7,051 nt of DNA from the NCBI GenBank assembly GCA_003560215.1, contig PWIY01000212.1, positions 1-7,051 on the forward strand. Direction: 5' to 3'. The translations under genes and the position numbers were made by a program. The notes beneath the pieces are model-generated. The model did not search any database, was not told the origin of the DNA, and worked only from the letters and a program-made list of their open reading frames with translations. Position 1 is the stretch's first letter. Every line of letters starts with the position of its first letter. Shown piece by piece: positions 5,933 to 7,051 of the stretch. Origin of the DNA: Bacteroidales bacterium (GTDB lineage Bacteria > Bacteroidota > Bacteroidia > Bacteroidales > UBA7960).

Positions 5933-7051
5933 TCAGTTTACATTGAAGTTCCTGATATTATATGTAAAGGTTAACATGAAAAAGCGGTTCAGTACATTGG
6001 AGCGCAAATCTTCCACGTAATTGCTGCTGACATTTCGCTGCACACTTTGATTCTGATTCAGCATATCGTATACACCGAGTGTAAGTTCTGCCTGCTGATT
6101 GGAAAGAAATTTGCGCCCGAGGTTCATATTCCACAGCCAGTAGTTTTCATTGAAATCATCACCAAGGCCGCTGTAGTATAAATTATTCACATCATTGCGC
6201 CACACCCATCCGTCAAGGAATATCCAGTTGAACTGCAGCCGGTTTACATGGTAAAAATAATTGTTGTCCAGGTCAGGCCTGAGGGTATTTTCCACAATGT
6301 TGTAATGCAGGTTGTAAGAAACACTGAAATCCAAATTCGGACTGATGTTGCTGCTCAGCACCACACCGCCGTTGGGGCTGTATGAGCGGGCAATATTTTT
6401 CTGGTTGTTGATCAGCCCCGGGGTACGGGTATAGGCCAGCCCGGCCGTGACATTCATATTGCTCCGGATAAAACTCAGCGGAAAGCCGTAATTAACCATG
6501 GAACGGACATTTGCATGGCCACTCAGGTTTACCGGCCGGGTAAACTGTGCCCCGCGGGGCAGTTTGTATCCGTTGTCCAGAACGGTGTCAGCAGGCGCAA
6601 TAAAGGTGGAGTTCCCGATGAAGTTGTTGGTCACATTGCCGAATACAAAAGCAAAAAAGGTTCTGGAATCCACCAGGTTGGTATGGTTATAACGGGCCGT
6701 CAGAAAGTGGCTGTAACTCTGCTCCAGATCAGGGTTTCCACTACTGAGCAACAAGGGATTGGAATTATCGACCACATCCTGCAGTTGTGTGGCAGAGGGG
6801 GCATTGGTAAATGTTCGGTACATCAGGCGCAGCGATTTCTCCCTTGAAAAAGTATAATTGAATTGCAGCATGGGAATCACATTCCGGAAAGAATGTTCCA
6901 CCTCCGCATCGTAAGGGAGTTTTTGTTCGGAAGTCAGGTCGGCCTGCTGATAAGACACTTCAGCCAGAAAATTGTAATCCTCACCCCTCATGCGGTAGCC
7001 AATACCGACACGATTGGTAAGGTATCCGTTTGTCAGTGAACTCGACAGATC
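5933..7051 (-). CDS. Outer-membrane beta-barrel protein (TonB-receptor-like, OMP_b-brl_3 type), C-terminal part
   Basis: The frame is open to the right edge, so 372 C-terminal residues are visible and the start is outside the window; the first in-frame ATG at 6991 is internal. The sequence is a run of amphipathic beta strands rich in aromatic and Asn residues, with the segment SLRLMYRTFTNAPSATQLQD followed shortly by SSGNPDLEQSYSH. That matches the RxPSxxQLxD...GNPxLxPExS pattern of Bacteroidota TonB-dependent-receptor-like barrels. It ends in an aromatic terminal strand, FFMLTFTYNIRNF, then NVN. Such proteins sit in the outer membrane; the full-length form usually has an N-terminal carboxypeptidase-regulatory-like domain and plug, not visible here. 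Substrate is unknown and no SusD-like partner is seen. A strong terminator follows, so it is probably not co-transcribed with treS, and a link to trehalose metabolism is unsupported. Confidence 0.85.
   Translation of the reverse strand, partial: DLSSSLTNGYLTNRVGIGYRMRGEDYNFLAEVSYQQADLTSEQKLPYDAEVEHSFRNVIPMLQFNYTFSREKSLRLMYRTFTNAPSATQLQDVVDNSNPLLLSSGNPDLEQSYSHFLTARYNHTNLVDSRTFFAFVFGNVTNNFIGNSTFIAPADTVLDNGYKLPRGAQFTRPVNLSGHANVRSMVNYGFPLSFIRSNMNVTAGLAYTRTPGLINNQKNIARSYSPNGGVVLSSNISPNLDFSVSYNLHYNIVENTLRPDLDNNYFYHVNRLQFNWIFLDGWVWRNDVNNLYYSGLGDDFNENYWLWNMNLGRKFLSNQQAELTLGVYDMLNQNQSVQRNVSSNYVEDLRSNVLNRFFMLTFTYNIRNFNVN

Noticed and set aside
5933..6991. Complete 352-residue outer-membrane protein starting at 6991
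   Set aside because: The frame stays open for 20 more codons to the window edge, and barrel-type sequence continues there, so the gene is truncated by the window.

Overview
The window looks like chromosomal DNA of a Bacteroidota bacterium. Three things point that way: the partial gene at the right edge encodes a Bacteroidota-type outer-membrane beta-barrel of the TonB-receptor-like OMP_b-brl_3 sort; a perfect match to the Bacteroidota -7 promoter box TAnnTTTG lies upstream of the largest gene; and the starts lack strong Shine-Dalgarno sequences. This is inference from gene content, and genus cannot be told. All supported genes lie on the minus strand, so transcription runs from high to low coordinates.

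Layout in transcription order: (1) 7051-5933, the C-terminal part of an outer-membrane beta-barrel protein, followed by a convincing rho-independent terminator at about 5877-5910. (2) 5932-5627, a gap with short direct repeats and a promoter-like box. (3) 5626-2327, a trehalose synthase fused to a maltokinase-like domain, with a possible weak terminator hairpin overlapping its stop codon. (4) 2326-1888, a 439-bp gap with four diverged copies of a 32-nt repeat and a hairpin. (5) 1887-361, a two-domain HAD protein: a beta-phosphoglucomutase-like phosphatase fused to a trehalose-6-phosphate phosphatase. (6) 340-1, the N-terminus of a family GH65 glycoside phosphorylase/hydrolase, only 20 bp downstream and surely in the same operon.

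Together the last three genes form a trehalose/maltose module. The OtsB-like domain would release trehalose from trehalose-6-phosphate. The GH65 enzyme would split trehalose or a related disaccharide, probably giving beta-glucose-1-phosphate, which the beta-phosphoglucomutase domain would turn into glucose-6-phosphate. Trehalose synthase would interconvert trehalose and maltose. No trehalose-6-phosphate synthase (OtsA) or GlgE is visible in the window.

The most notable observation is that the maltokinase half of the fusion has lost its key catalytic residues. The usual HGD motif reads HGN, the position of the usual metal-binding Gln is Lys, and the usual DFEGE reads NFEGE. It is therefore a candidate pseudokinase joined to an apparently intact trehalose synthase. 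A second point is that the HAD, T6P-phosphatase and GH65 domains occur in the order I recall for a single fused mycobacterial protein (OtsB1, Rv2006).
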